A stretch of DNA of 64,000 bases from Homarus americanus (taxonomy: Eukaryota > Arthropoda > Malacostraca > Decapoda > Nephropidae), in contig NW_024735191.1 of assembly GCF_018991925.1 (NCBI RefSeq), positions 150,001 through 214,000 on the forward strand. The letters are read 5' to 3'. The notes below the pieces were generated by a model. It did no database searches. It was not told where the DNA came from and saw nothing but the letters and a program-made list of their open reading frames with translations. Position numbers and translations under genes: made by a program. Positions 11,371 to 23,125 of the stretch are shown here, piece by piece; position 1 is the stretch's first letter, and each line of letters opens with the position of its first letter.

Positions 11371-12232
11371 TTCAAAGCACTTCGCATCGTCTCAAAACAC
11401 TTCACATCATCTCAAAACACTTCACATCATCTCAAAACACTTCACATCATCTCAAAACACTTCACATCATCTCAAAACACTTCACATCATCTCAAAACAC
11501 TTCACATAATCTCAAAACACTTCACATCATCTCAAAACACTTCACATAATCTCAAAACACTTCACATCATCTCAAAACACTTCACATCATCTCAAAACAC
11601 TTCACATCATCTCAAAACACTTCACATCATCTCCTACATTACTTCACATCATCTCAAAAACACTTACATCATCTCAAAACACTCTCACATCATCTCAAAC
11701 ACTTCACATCGTCTCAAAACACTTCACATCATCTCAAAACACTTCACATCATCTCAAAACACTTCACATCATCTCAAAATACTTCACATAATCTCAAAAC
11801 ACTCAAGATCATCTCAAAACACTTCACATCATCTCAAAACACTTCACATCATCTCATAATACTTCATATCATCTCAAAACACTTCACTTAATCTCAAAAC
11901 ACTTCACATCATCTCAAAACACTTCACATCATCTCAAAACACTTCACATCATCTCAAAACACTTCACATCATCTCATAATACTTCATATCATCTCATAAT
12001 ACTTCACATCATCTCAAAACACTTCACATCATCTCAAAACACTTCACATCATCTCAAAACACTTTACATCATCTCAAAACACTTCACATCATCTCAAAAC
12101 ACTTCACACAATCTCAAAACACTCAAGATCATCTCAAAACACTTCACATCATCTCAAAACACTTCACACAATCTCAAAACACTTCACATCATCTCATAAT
12201 ACTTCACATCATCTCAAAACACTCTAAGACAA
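11371..12232 (+). repeat. 20-bp minisatellite (ACTTCACATCATCTCAAAAC), about 43 units
   Basis: Strictly period 20 over most of its length. Common variants are CACATAATC, CATAATAC and CACTCAAGATC; a disturbed zone with short indels lies at about 11630-11700. Several variants recur in blocks (the CATAATAC variant twice around 11860 and 11990), suggesting segmental copying within the array. Confidence 0.96.
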
Positions 12233-12236
12233 TATA

Positions 12237-12237
<1 letters not shown>

Positions 12238-12278
<41 letters not shown>

Positions 12279-12306
12279 ACACACTCACACACACTCACAC
12301 ACACAA
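12238..12306. repeat. (CA)n with CACT interruptions
   Basis: About 34 CA units, the right half carrying CT interruptions at regular spacing. Confidence 0.95.
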
Positions 12307-12399
12307 CATTGGTCTCCCGGTAACACAAATCAGAAAGGAACTTGCATGGAGGAATAACCCTTACTGGCTCCCGTCCACACAACCATGGCTGCCTCCCCT

Positions 12400-12832
12400 A
12401 CCTCACCCTCGAGACTGTGTCCTCAGTTACCTCACCCTCGAGCATTGTGTCCTCAGCTACCTCACCCTTAAGCATTGTATCCTCAGCTACCTCACCCTCG
12501 AGCATTGTATCTTCAGCCACCTCACCCTCGAGCATTGTGTCCTCAGCTACCTCACCCTCGAGCATTGTATCCTCAGCTACCTCACCCTCGAGCATTGTAT
12601 CTTCCAGCCACCTCACCCTCGAGCATTGTGTCCTCAGTTACCTGTTTCCTCAGCATTGTATCACTCAGCTACCTCACCCCTCTGAGCATTGTATCCTCCA
12701 GCTCCCTCACCCTCCAGGCATTGTATCCTCAGCCACCTCACACCCTCGAGCATTGTGTCCTCAGCTACCTCACCCTCCCGAGCATTGTATCCTCAGCTCC
12801 CTCACCCTCGAGCATTGTGTCCTCAGCTGCAG
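12400..12832 (+). repeat. 30-bp minisatellite (core CTCACCCTCGAGCATTGT)
   Basis: About 14 units. Each has CTCACCCTCGAGCATTGT, then TATCCTCAGCTAC or GTCCTCAGCTAC. Left units are precise; right units (from about 12640) have lost or gained bases. Because 30 is a multiple of 3, the - strand reads a repeated AEDTMLEGEV decapeptide for seven units. I see no evidence that it is translated. Confidence 0.94.
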
Positions 12833-13112
12833 CCACCAATGACTCACACATACACCCTGCACTTAGCTCACTATGACAGGGCAAGTTTCTCTCACCCTTC
12901 TGGCCGTAAAGATTACTATCGCTCAACTTAATACAATATAAAACGCTTTGTACGTTAAACTGCATAATTGACGGGCCGGAAGTAAGCTGTTGGTGGGTGT
13001 GCATAGGTGATTATTATGGTCTATAAGTCACCTGGTGTTACTGTTACAAAATGAAGGCAGAAGGGGATAGGTTTTTATTTCTTGTGGGTATTGGTGAACT
13101 ATATCCGTTTTG

Positions 13113-13114
<2 letters not shown>

Positions 13115-13187
<73 letters not shown>
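13115..13187. repeat. (TG)n microsatellite
   Basis: About 36 TG units. Shorter (CA)n and (CT)n runs follow at 13281-13303 and 13318-13334. Confidence 0.97.
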
Positions 13188-13188
<1 letters not shown>

Positions 13189-13428
13189 AGCGCTAAGCAT
13201 CAGGAAGCATTTGTCGTATCTACTTGCGTATACAAACACGTACTGCTTATTCAATCAATCTATACCTCCACTGTGGATGAACACACACACACACACACAC
13301 ACAAGCATATACCTTCATCTCTCTCTCTCTCTCAGTTTTTTGGTGTTAATCTATCACTGTGTTTAATATAGGTACAAAATATCCAGTTAATATTAAAGAC
13401 TGAACAGCTTATATTAATTACTCAGGTT

Positions 13429-13467
13429 TGGTTAGGTTAGGTTAGGTTAGGTTAGGTTAGGATAGGA
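13429..13467 (+). repeat. Interstitial telomere-like (TTAGG)n tract
   Basis: Seven to eight GGTTA units on the + strand, the opposite orientation to 4857-4935. Confidence 0.85.
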
Positions 13468-13623
13468 TTTAATTGTTACTTACGTTTTTATATCATCCTC
13501 TACTATAATATTTTAATTGGATTTTAAAAACCGTAAACAACTTTATAGTCTCTTGTCGTTCTTAGTGTAAACGTTTTTCCTCCCAGCCTTGAGTCTTATC
13601 CTTCGTAATTATGTTGAGAGTCT

Positions 13624-13915
13624 TACAGGGAACCTCTACAGGGAACCTCTACAGGGAACGTTTACAGGGAACTTCTACAGGGAACCTCTACAGGGAACCT
13701 CTACAGGGAACTTTTACAGGGAACCTCTACAGGGAACCTCTACAGGGAACCTCTACAGGGAACTTTTACAGGGAACTTCTACAGGGAACATATACAGGGA
13801 ACTTTTACAGGGAACATATACAGGGAACCTCTACAGGGAACCTATACAGGGAACCTCTACAGGGAACTTTTACAGGGAACTTTTACAGGGAACTTCAACA
13901 GGGAACATATACAGG
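13624..13915 (+). repeat. 13-bp minisatellite (TACAGGGAACCTC), about 22 units
   Basis: Every unit keeps TACAGGGAAC; the last three bases vary (CTC, TTT, TTC, ATA). The right edge runs without a break into TACAGGGTGTCTGAC, the terminal repeat of the MITE candidate at 13910. Since 13 is not a multiple of 3, each frame cycles through the unit, giving GNLYRE/LQGTST-like repeats without coding meaning. Confidence 0.95.
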
Positions 13916-14087
13916 GTGTCTGACAAATTCATAGACACGTACGGCCTCACAGTGTCTCGTGTCGATCGTGTGAATTCTTGCATTACATGTGGGGACAACT
14001 GATGATGTTGTAGTGTAAGAATCCAGCCAATCGTCACGAAAAATGTGTGAGGAAGTTTATATATTTTGTTTTCTGAGTCACTCTGTA
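13910..14087. mobile_element. Candidate mariner-like MITE, 178 bp
   Basis: The left end TACAGGGTGTCTGACAAA and the reverse complement of the right end, TACAGAGTGACTCAGAAA, agree at 14 of 18 positions. Both termini start with TA, the target dinucleotide of Tc1/mariner elements, and TACAGGGTG resembles mariner-type ends as I remember them. There is no transposase and the interior shows no open frame of note. The assignment rests on termini alone. Confidence 0.5.
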
Positions 14088-14355
14088 TAAAGCATGTGAG
14101 TACAGAACCGCCTGGCTAACATTCCATCCCATCCATAACAAAGTTGTCTGTGGTGAGAAGACGTCCCGAGGTGTCCATTGTTTTCCTGGCTGGTGTGGGT
14201 GACCTGAGGGACACCGAGCCATAAAACCCTGCCCACACACACTCTCCCACGGACGTCCTAACACGAGGGACTTACCCGAGAGGCGTCCTGAAGGTCCATT
14301 AAGGAGTATATAAGGGACTAAAAAGGATTCCATCAGAGGACGTTGTTGGTGTGGT

Positions 14356-14357
14356 GT

Positions 14358-14405
<48 letters not shown>
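14356..14405. repeat. (TG)n microsatellite
   Basis: About 24 TG units; a short (CA)n lies at 14449-14466. A C/T-rich, CCCTCC-containing stretch follows to about 14640. Confidence 0.95.
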
Positions 14406-14795
14406 GTGGCATCTTCTATTAGTGTCCAAAGCATAACTTGTCTCAACGTACACACACACACACACTGACCTATACGCTATTGCTTCTCTCCCTCACCAAC
14501 ACCTCACCCTTCATCACCCTTACACTCTCCACACCCTTCCCATCTCCTCCCTGACCCTCCCTGACCCTCCAGCTTATCTTAATTATAACAACCTCTCCCT
14601 TATCCATACTACCCTCTCACTCTCCCTCACCTACTCCACCATCCATTCCTCTCCCTGATCCAAGAGCAGAGACAGAAAGACAGACGAATATAGACAGAAA
14701 AGCAGAAAATGAAAGACAGAATATAAAAAAAATAGGCAGGGGGAGAAAGAAAGAGGATAAGTTAGAGATGGATAAAGGAACATAGATAAGAAGAT

Positions 14796-14797
<2 letters not shown>

Positions 14798-14849
<52 letters not shown>
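14798..14849. repeat. (GA)n microsatellite
   Basis: About 26 GA units preceded by 130 bp of purine-rich sequence. Confidence 0.96.
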
Positions 14850-14850
<1 letters not shown>

Positions 14851-15187
14851 ACCCCCTCCCACCAGTAGTCGTAGTAGCAACAGCCGCGTCAGGTCAGCCT
14901 CCCAGCCAGGGCAGTGTAAGTCTGGTTTTATTGGTTGTGATCCTCTGTAATTTGGCTTAATCCCGGTGTCCATTACTGCTTGGCGGTGGCGGCTGCGCTA
15001 AGCTGACAGTATCACCACCACAGCCACCCCCACCCACCCACCCACCCACCCGTCCATCCGCTGCACTCCCACCCGCCCACCAAGCCACCCAACTGCTGCA
15101 CAGGCACCTACAGTCCTACACCTTCCGTCTTTCTGTTCTACAGTTTTTTGCACTGTCTCTCTACAGGCGAATTAAGTGACAGATTTA
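14850..15187. other. Non-coding stretch with CCCA repeats
   Basis: Mixed sequence with a CCCACCCACC run at about 15025-15060. No gene recognised. Confidence 0.55.
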
Positions 15188-15649
<462 letters not shown>

Positions 15650-16131
15650 AGTGCAACACTCACGCGACTGCCACTTACAGTACTTGTTTACAAAAAATAT
15701 ACTAATAATGTCCCCTTAGAAAGCGTCAGGCATGGCTAAGTTTGGGAGCTGGTGGTGCCTCTATCAGCTGCTGCCGACGCTGACCTCTGAGGCATCTAAG
15801 ACCTCTGGGAGACTGCCGCTAGAAGTGGAGGCCAACCTCTTGCGTTCTTATATAAAAGATGGTCTCTAAAGGCCTCCCCAAGCACACGAAGACCGACCTC
15901 TGTGTGACCTCTTTCATGTTGGAGGCCAGGTTGAGAGTCATTGTCCAAACCTTTGTGAATCTCTTTACCAGACCTTGTACGAAGCTTCGACACACCAGGA
16001 GGAGGAGGAGGAGAAGGGGAGGAAGTTTACCTGCTGGTGACGTTATCTTCAGGTGTGTGGTGACGAGGTACTCACCGACGGTAGATAAGACGAGATAAGC
16101 TGATAACAGGCTCCCCCTAGTTAAGTTTACA
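15650..16131. other. Non-coding stretch
   Basis: Ordinary composition with some internal similarity (repeated GGAGGCCAACCT/GGAGGCCAGGTT words near 15825 and 15920). Frames of 79-119 codons on both strands overlap one another and show no known domain. Confidence 0.5.
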
Positions 16132-16310
16132 GGGAGGAGGAGGAGGAAGAGGAAGGTAAGGAGGGTGAGGAGTGACATGCTAGTTACAGGATTATGGCGA
16201 GTGATGAGGAGGTTCGTTTACAGATTTATGGCGAGTGACAAGGCTGCTAGTTTACAAAGACTGGCGAGTGACAAGGGGGGGCTGATTTACAGAATTATGG
16301 CGGGCGAGAA
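16132..16310. repeat. (AGG)n, then four diverged units around TTATGGCGAGTGA
   Basis: AGG-rich start, then the phrase GTTTACAGATTTATGGCGAG and relatives at about 16185, 16215, 16250 and 16285, spaced 30-37 bp. Confidence 0.75.
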
Positions 16311-16423
16311 GGTGGACGACCTCTGTTTACCCTCAGTGAGACTTTCTGTTGACAGGATTACTTGTCGGTTTTTTTTTCTTTTTTTGCCTGTTTCTGTTTT
16401 GTTTAGATTGAAGGTGGATACTA

Positions 16424-16424
16424 G

Positions 16425-16487
<63 letters not shown>
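16424..16487. repeat. (GA)n microsatellite
   Basis: About 31 GA units. A (TCC)n-rich run lies at 16616-16672. Confidence 0.96.
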
Positions 16488-16672
16488 AATCCAATTTCAA
16501 AATCTAACTTCGAATCCAAATTTAGAAAACTCTCATCTACAATATAGTTTCTCTCCCATCATTCCTCATAATACGCTAATCCCACACTAATGAGGGATAA
16601 CTGATGCAAATATCCTTCCTCCTCCTCCTCCTCCTCCACCTCTTCTTCCTCCTCCCCCCTCCCCTCCCCGTC

Positions 16673-17999
16673 AATAAATCAAGGTTGGGTTATAAGTGTC
16701 GGGAAGAGATCAATACTAAGAGGCGACAACACGGTGGTCTGGGAAGTGAGGGTCTGGGAAGAGAACCATTAAGGGGATTGTCAGTCGGGTTGGATACCAC
16801 AGCGGCGTGTTCAGATAATCCCAGGATGGACCGCAGTCAGAATTACCAGCCGTCTTTCTACAAGGTTGGTGGCTATATATGTCACTCTTGTCCGGTGGTG
16901 CGTTTATACGTCTAATTTTGAATCTAAGACGTATATATGGTTCACCAGATGCGTTCTAAATTAATCTAAGACGTATGGATGTTTTATCAGTTTCATCCAA
17001 ATTGACTTAAAACGTATAGATAGTTTTAATGAGAACTTAATTGAACAAGGCAAATGAAAGCTCACATTAAGAGTTATAAGAGACGAAAAAAATTACCCCG
17101 TGAACATTTTAAGAATCTGTCTTCGTATGGTAGTTAAAGTGAGCCGTTCTGGGTGTCATTCTAACGTCACCAGTTACAAAGATGAAAATATTTCGACCGT
17201 ACGAAAAGTTTGACAACTTCTGAGTCGGGTATTTACACGAGCTAGCGACCAACAGCCGATGGCCTTAATGGGTCGTTAGAGGGATCAACAGAGCCTCGGG
17301 GATGTAATGATTGACGCTAACGATCATTGGACAATTAAGTGGGTCATTGGGTGGTCCGCTGGAGGGAAGGACAGGAGGTGAGGGACAGTTGTGGACACGT
17401 TAACTACCACATTGAGGGAATGGATTACATTGATTATGGAAAACATGGAAGGAATTAATTAGAGAGAGGATTGATCCACGTCTCGGATTAGAATATTGAC
17501 TGATCCACAAATATGATAATCCTGGATAAGCGAAGTTTATAATATATTGCTTTAGAGTCTTCAACCCTTACGGAGGCACCACTTTTAATACTTGACTAAT
17601 GCTAGACGATTTTATTCAGTTCAGAGACGACCCCGTATCCAGGGAGTTAGTATATAAACTATCTCCTCTAAGGATATTTTCCCATACACAATCCTACAGG
17701 AGGTGGAAACAGAACAGCCCCGGATTCTCACTTCATCCAGCATATGTGAGGAAATCAAGACTGGTTGATTTGGGTCTTTTTTATCAACAAATTACTTTAT
17801 ATGACATTGTATATAATGTAGGTAAACAATAGAGGCACTAATGAGAAGAGAAATATTATGGTGAGGTGTGGTGTTGTATTTAGGAGTATGGTGACAGGAA
17901 ATATATAGGGATTCTATAGAAATGTCATATAGTGGTAATCTCCTGGTTGGTGGCTGTATAAACACTATTGAATAAAAATGTTACCACACTACAACCACA
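16673..17999. other. Longest low-repeat stretch on the left side; no gene recognised
   Basis: Low-repeat sequence. Near 16915-17010 the phrase CTAAGACGTAT recurs with drift. An unassigned 77-codon + frame at 17599-17832 has no recognisable domain, no clear promoter and no similarity to anything else here. Confidence 0.55.
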
Positions 18000-18130
18000 C
18001 ATTGCTTGCCACTATAATCACCACACGCACACACATACACACACACACACGCACACATACACTATACACACCACGGACATGAATAGGTGATGGCGAAGAA
18101 TGATTGGTAAATGTGTGTGTGTGTGTGTAG

Positions 18131-18166
<36 letters not shown>
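18000..18166. repeat. Short (CA)n, (TG)n and (GA)n runs
   Basis: CA-rich at 18025-18062, TG at about 18113-18128, GA at 18135-18164. Confidence 0.88.
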
Positions 18167-18168
<2 letters not shown>

Positions 18169-18254
18169 ATTTAAGCTGTGGCTGCTCTGCCGTCTGGCTT
18201 ATCCATTACCTGAGAGACTTCATCATTGTTATTCACTACTTAACGAGAGTGTGT

Positions 18255-18482
18255 CGGTAGCCAAGAGGGAGGGAGGGAGAGGGGAGCCTTCTTGTTTTGT
18301 GATGGAGGGAGAATGAGGGAGGGCGTTGGGGGAAGGAGGATCTAGGGAGAGGTAGAGAGGATGAAGGAGGCCTTGAGAAGAGAAAGGGAGGGCCTAAAGA
18401 GAGGTAGGGAGGGTGATGGAAGGCTAAGGGAGAGGGAGGAAGTAGACAGAGGGATAGGGAGAGGAGGCAGAGAAGGAAAGGA

Positions 18483-18519
<37 letters not shown>

Positions 18520-18555
18520 GAAAGAAAGAAAGGAAGAGAGATAGAGAGAGAAGCT
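18255..18555. repeat. Purine-rich region with (GA)n
   Basis: A/G-rich; AGGGAG words spaced irregularly, with a (GA)n run at about 18487-18514. Confidence 0.85.
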
Positions 18556-18599
18556 CACATAAAATGAGGGAAGCAATTTAAGGGAGTTGTCTAAGAAGA

Positions 18600-19145
18600 C
18601 TTGAAGAGGGTCTAAAAAGTATCCAAAAGAATCAAAGGGTATCTAAGAGGATTAAAGGGTATCTAAGGGGATCAAAGGGTATCTAAAAGGACCAAAGGGT
18701 ATTTAAGTGGATCAAAGGGTATTTAAGAGGATCAAGGGGTATCTAAGAGGATCAAAGAGTATCTAAGAGGATCAAGGGGTATCTAAGAGGATCAAAGAGT
18801 ATCTAAGAGGACCAAGGAGTATCTAAGAGGATCAAAGGGCATCTAAGGGGATCAAAGGGTATCTAAGAGGACCAAAGGGTATCTAAGAGGACCAAAGGGT
18901 ATCTAAGAGGATCAAAGAGTATCTAAGAGGATCAAAGAGTATCTAAGAGGATCAAGGAGTATCTAAGAGGATCAAAGGGCATCTAAGGGGATCAAGGGTA
19001 TCTAAGAGGACCAAAGGGTATCTAGAGGACCAAATATCTAAGAGGGGTATCTAAGAGGATCAAAGGGCATCTAAGAGGACCAAAGGGTATCTAAGAGGAC
19101 CCCCAAAGGGTATCTAAGAGGATTAAAGGGTATCTAAGAAAGAAT
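18600..19145 (+). repeat. 20-bp minisatellite (AAAGGGTATCTAAGAGGATC), about 26 units
   Basis: Regular period 20 from about 18640 to 18990, with G/A variants (GGGGT, AGAGT, AGGAGT) and GATC/GACC alternation. The right part (18990-19100) has deletions and inserted C runs. Confidence 0.95.
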
Positions 19146-19149
19146 TGGA

Positions 19150-19151
<2 letters not shown>

Positions 19152-19183
<32 letters not shown>
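19152..19183. repeat. (GA)n microsatellite
   Basis: About 15 GA units. Confidence 0.95.
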
Positions 19184-19184
<1 letters not shown>

Positions 19185-19400
19185 TAAAAGGGAGAAAGGG
19201 TAGAATCAAGGGTAAAGGGGTCAGGGGTGACGTCAAGGGGTGGAAGGCTCGTGAAAGTTGATGTTCAATCACTCAGTTGACCTGAGGGAAGAGTTGATGG
19301 CTGACGGAACTGAAAGTTGAGAGGAGGTGTGGGGAAGTTCCTGACTTATTTAGCATACGAGAAGATGATGGATGGACAGATAGATAAGCAGGCAGACACT

Positions 19401-19401
<1 letters not shown>

Positions 19402-19451
<50 letters not shown>

Positions 19452-19483
19452 TGGATAGATAGATTGGATAGATAGATAGATAG
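19402..19483. repeat. (GATA)n with TTGGATA interruptions
   Basis: About 13 pure GATA/TAGA units, two TTGGATAGATA insertions, then more GATA. Confidence 0.95.
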
Positions 19484-19564
19484 ACTCGTAGTGTTACCTC
19501 ATATCCTCTCTCTCTCTCTCTCAGTTTTCTTGTCCTTCCTGATGTCTTTTGGTTGAGCCACAGT

Positions 19565-19695
19565 ATCCTGCCACACCTCTACCACACCTCTGCCACACCT
19601 CTACCACACCTCTGCCACACCTCCACCACACCTCTACCACACCTCTACCACACCTCCACCACACCACCACCACACCTCTGCCACACCACACACCA
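19565..19695 (+). repeat. 11-bp minisatellite (CCACACCTCTA)
   Basis: About eleven units with A/G and T/C variants, flanked by ordinary sequence. Confidence 0.9.
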
Positions 19696-20311
19696 CTTGA
19701 AAAATACCTGGAGGTTTTCTCACTTGTGTGGAGGAGCCGAGAGGAGTACCTGACCTATGATTAGTGTCGGAAATTAGGGGGGTGATGATGGGGAGGGGGA
19801 GGGGGAGAGAGAAGGAGGAGGAGGCCGTCAAGAGTCTGTGATTCTGTCCAAAATAAGAGGAAGGAGACACACACCCCCCTCCCCTCTCCCCCCCCAACAG
19901 GTATAACAGAGGTTAATTAAGTCAAAATAACCCAACTCAATATTTCCCTTCATTACCTCATCATAACTAAAGGTGGTGAGTCCTCCTCTTCACCACACAC
20001 ACACAATGAGGTCAATGTTGTACTAACCCACCCAGCTAACCCACCCAACCCACTCACCCAACCCACCCAATCCACTCAACCCACCCCCTCTGCCTAAGAA
20101 TATGCAACTACTTTCCTCAGACTAACACACGTCACCTGTGTATTAGGTTAAAGGTAAGGCCAACTTCTCTCTGTAATGGTCTACCTCAAGGCTGACCACC
20201 AACAGTAAATATTATAATGTATTCGTAGCCAAAACAAACACGGGTTAGCTTGTTCAAGGCTCCTCATAAATTAAAGGATAGATAGATAGCTAGATAGGCA
20301 GGAAAGCAGGT
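19696..20311. other. Non-coding stretch with ACCCACCCA repeats
   Basis: A CCCAACCCA-type run sits at about 20028-20093. The rest is A/T-leaning sequence without recognisable gene. Confidence 0.55.
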
Positions 20312-20410
20312 AGGTTAGGTTAGGTTAGGTTAGGTTAGGTTAGGTTAGATTAGGTTAGATTAGGTTAGGTTAGGTTAGGTTAGGTTAGGTTAGGTTAGGT
20401 TAGGTATAGG
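20312..20410 (+). repeat. Interstitial telomere-like (TTAGG)n tract
   Basis: About 19 GGTTA units on the + strand with two GATTA variants, the longest perfect telomere-like tract in the window. Confidence 0.92.
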
Positions 20411-21136
20411 TAAGGTTAAGGTAGCTAGGTAGAGAGAGAAAAGGAACAGTCGTATTTCTTGGCCCAGATATACATTAATAATTACTATATATTTTTACTA
20501 CATTAATGACTTTGTAACTATCTAAGACATACTGTACCTACATAAATACAGTCTGTTACAGTATTATTGTTGGCAGAAGACAACTACCTCACTTTATTAT
20601 GTATTTAGCGAAATTATTTATAGCGTTGTCATCCAGGTGTTCATTGCTATAAAGTAAAAGGGGGAATTATTGAAACTTAAATTAGATTTTTTTTATTATG
20701 AAGAGCTTATTCTCCTATCCCAACCTAAGGTACCTATCCACCACCCACCCAACCCACCCAACCCACCCACCACCCAACCCACCCACCCAACCCCCACCAC
20801 CCAACCCACACCTAAACTCACCAGGAAAATAATAATATCTAGAAAATTGAGTTATAATAGCATCAGTTAAAGTTTCCACACACATTTATTTCCTCCTCAG
20901 AGTAGGAGTTTAGGACAAAGATCTAGACTTCCTGTACATACATCTTTCACTGTCATTCTTATTCCCGTTTCATTTCTCTCCCACCTTTCACATCTCTCTT
21001 TCCTCCTCCTCCACCTCTCCCTTCAACCTTATCCTCCTCTTATTCCTCTCTTCCTTTTCCCCCTTATCCCCTTAACCACACCCCCTAACCCCCTAAAGAA
21101 GGGATAATTATTTAGCCCACAAAAATAATTGGGTTA
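20411..21136. other. Non-coding stretch with an ACCC-rich run
   Basis: A/T-rich sequence, an (ACCC)n/(ACCCA)n run at about 20735-20815, then C/T-rich sequence at 20960-21095. No gene seen. Confidence 0.55.
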
Positions 21137-21262
21137 GGTCAGGCTAGATTAGGTTAGGTTTGCGTTAGGTTAGGTTTGCGTTAGGTTAGGTTTGCGTTAG
21201 GTTAGGTTTGCGTTAGGTTAGGTTTGCGTTAGGTTAGGTTAGGTTAGGTTAGGTTTGGTATG
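21137..21262 (+). repeat. Compound telomere-like array: TTAGG units inside a 16-bp period
   Basis: Five units of GTTAGGTTAGGTTTGC (16 bp), followed by plain GGTTA repeats. This is a telomere-derived minisatellite in which a TTTGC interruption has been amplified with its flanks. Confidence 0.9.
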
Positions 21263-21820
21263 GTATGCGTTTGAGTGTTTGTTGATCAGGTTAAATAAGC
21301 TGGGGACTAAGCTTCATATAACACGATGGGTTTTATTAATATTTTAACTAGAAAAAATATTACCACCACGAAAGGAAAATTTGGATGTATGAAACAAAAT
21401 GGTGTCCCTTGATAATTACCCAAATAATTTAGGTCTATGATTATACAAAAACAAAATCAAACAAAATTATATTAACATTCTAGGCAAGGAATAATTTTAA
21501 TTTAAAATTACAAATGAGCAAAATATTTTATTGAAGATTAGAAATAAAATTGCCCAAAAATCTAAAAGTACAAAGTAAAGAAAAAGTGAAAAAAAAAAAA
21601 TATATCCAGGACAAAAATAATATAACTAAACATAATTAGAAAATGACAAAATAAAATAATTTTAATATTCTGAATGAAAGTAAAATCCCCCTTAAAAAAA
21701 GTCACTACAGAAAAACAGAAAAACACAATTTAATAACGTCAGTCCTCAGAAAATTACTTATAATTATATAACACAAGAGAGATTTAATACCCAATACAAG
21801 ACTAATGTCCCTATGGCAGA
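21263..21820. other. A/T-rich non-coding stretch
   Basis: Strongly A-rich on the + strand (for example 21540-21720), with several A runs. No gene or repeat recognised. Confidence 0.6.
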
Positions 21821-21821
21821 T

Positions 21822-23125
21822 ACAAGAGAGTGAGACACACACTGGGTATATACCAAGAGAGTGAGACACACTGGGTATATACCAAGAGAGTGAGACACAC
21901 TGGGTATATACCAAGAGAGTGAGACACACTGGGTATATACCAAGAGAGTGAGACACACTGGGTATATACCAAGAGAGTGAGACACACTGGGTATATACCA
22001 AGAGAGTGAGACACACTCTGGGTATATACCAAGAGAGAGACACACTGGGTATATACCAAGAGAGTGAGACACACTGGGTATATACCAAGAGAGTGAGACA
22101 CACTCTGGGTATATACCAAGAGAGAGACACACACTCTGGGTATATACCAAGAGAGTGAGACACACACTGGGTATATACCAAGAGAGTGAGACACACACTG
22201 GGTATATACCAAGAGAGTGAGACACACTCTGGGTATATACCAAGAGAGTGAGACACACACTGGGTATATACCAAGAGAGTGAGACACACACTGGGTATAT
22301 ACCAAGAGAGTGAGACACACTCTGGGTATATACCAAGAGAGTGAGACACACACTGGGTATATACCAAGAGAGTGAGACACACACTGGGTATATACCAAGA
22401 GAGTGAGACACACTCTGGGTATATACCAAGAGAGTGAGACACACACTGGGTATATACCAAGAGAGTGAGACACACACTGGGTATATACCAAGAGAGTGAG
22501 ACACACTCTGGGTATATACCAAGAGAGTGAGACACACACTGGGTATATACCAAGAGAGTGAGACACACACTGGGTATATACCAAGAGAGTGAGACACACT
22601 CTGGGTATATACCAAGAGAGTGAGACACACACTGGGTATATACCAAGAGAGTGAGACACACACTGGGTATATACCAAGAGAGTGAGACACACTCTGGGTA
22701 TATACCAAGAGAGTGAGACACACACTGGGTATATACCAAGAGAGTGAGACACACACTGGGTATATACCAAGAGAGTGAGACACACTCTGCAAACTAAGAG
22801 AGTGAGACACACACTGGGTATATACCAAGAGAAAGTGAGACACACACTGGGTATATACTAAGAGAGGAGACACACACTGGGTATATACTAAGAGAGTGAG
22901 ACACACTCTGGGTATATAACAAGAGAGTGAGACACACTATATATATACCAAGAGAGTGAGACCCACACTGCATATACCAAGAGAGTAGACACACTATATA
23001 TATATATTCTCAAGAGTGAGACACAATACCAATATATACCAAGAAAGAGGAGGAGCACACTGGGCTATATACTAAGAGAGAGGAGACACACTGGGTATAT
23101 ACTAAGAGAGTGAGACACACACTGG
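21822..23125 (+). repeat. 29/31-bp minisatellite (core ACTGGGTATATACCAAGAGA)
   Basis: About 43 units. Zone 1 (21822-22010) has 29-bp units with one CAC; zone 2 (to about 22150) mixes unit lengths; zone 3 (22150-22793) has 31-bp units in a strict three-unit period; zone 4 (22793-23125) is decayed, with TATATATA and CTAAGAG variants. All three - strand frames stay open for 340-380 codons. This follows from unit length: 31 mod 3 is 1, so an absence of stops in one frame implies it in all. Confidence 0.96.
22221..22793 (+). repeat. 93-bp higher-order repeat (three 31-bp units, two CACACACTG and one CACACTCTG)
   Basis: The variant GACACACTCT starts at 22221, 22314 and 22407 and continues at 93-bp steps through about 22500, 22593, 22686 and 22779. 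The two units between are of the other type. About seven near-identical trimers. Confidence 0.92.

Noticed and set aside
11371..12232. Possible CRISPR-like array
   Set aside because: There are no variable spacers between repeats; units are head to tail. The DNA is eukaryotic and no cas genes are present. The same applies to the other minisatellites.
12398..12842. AEDTMLEGEV decapeptide repeat protein and its + strand counterparts
   Set aside because: A 30-bp unit keeps every stop-free frame open. No start context, splice or similarity supports a gene.
17599..17832. 77-codon frame in a low-repeat stretch
   Set aside because: No domain, no neighbouring exon or promoter signal; frames of this length are expected by chance in A/T-moderate DNA.
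21705..22906. Three overlapping - strand frames of 344-380 codons with a 31-residue repeat
   Set aside because: The unit is 31 bp, so all three frames traverse the same codon set. Openness in three frames is automatic and gives no evidence of coding.
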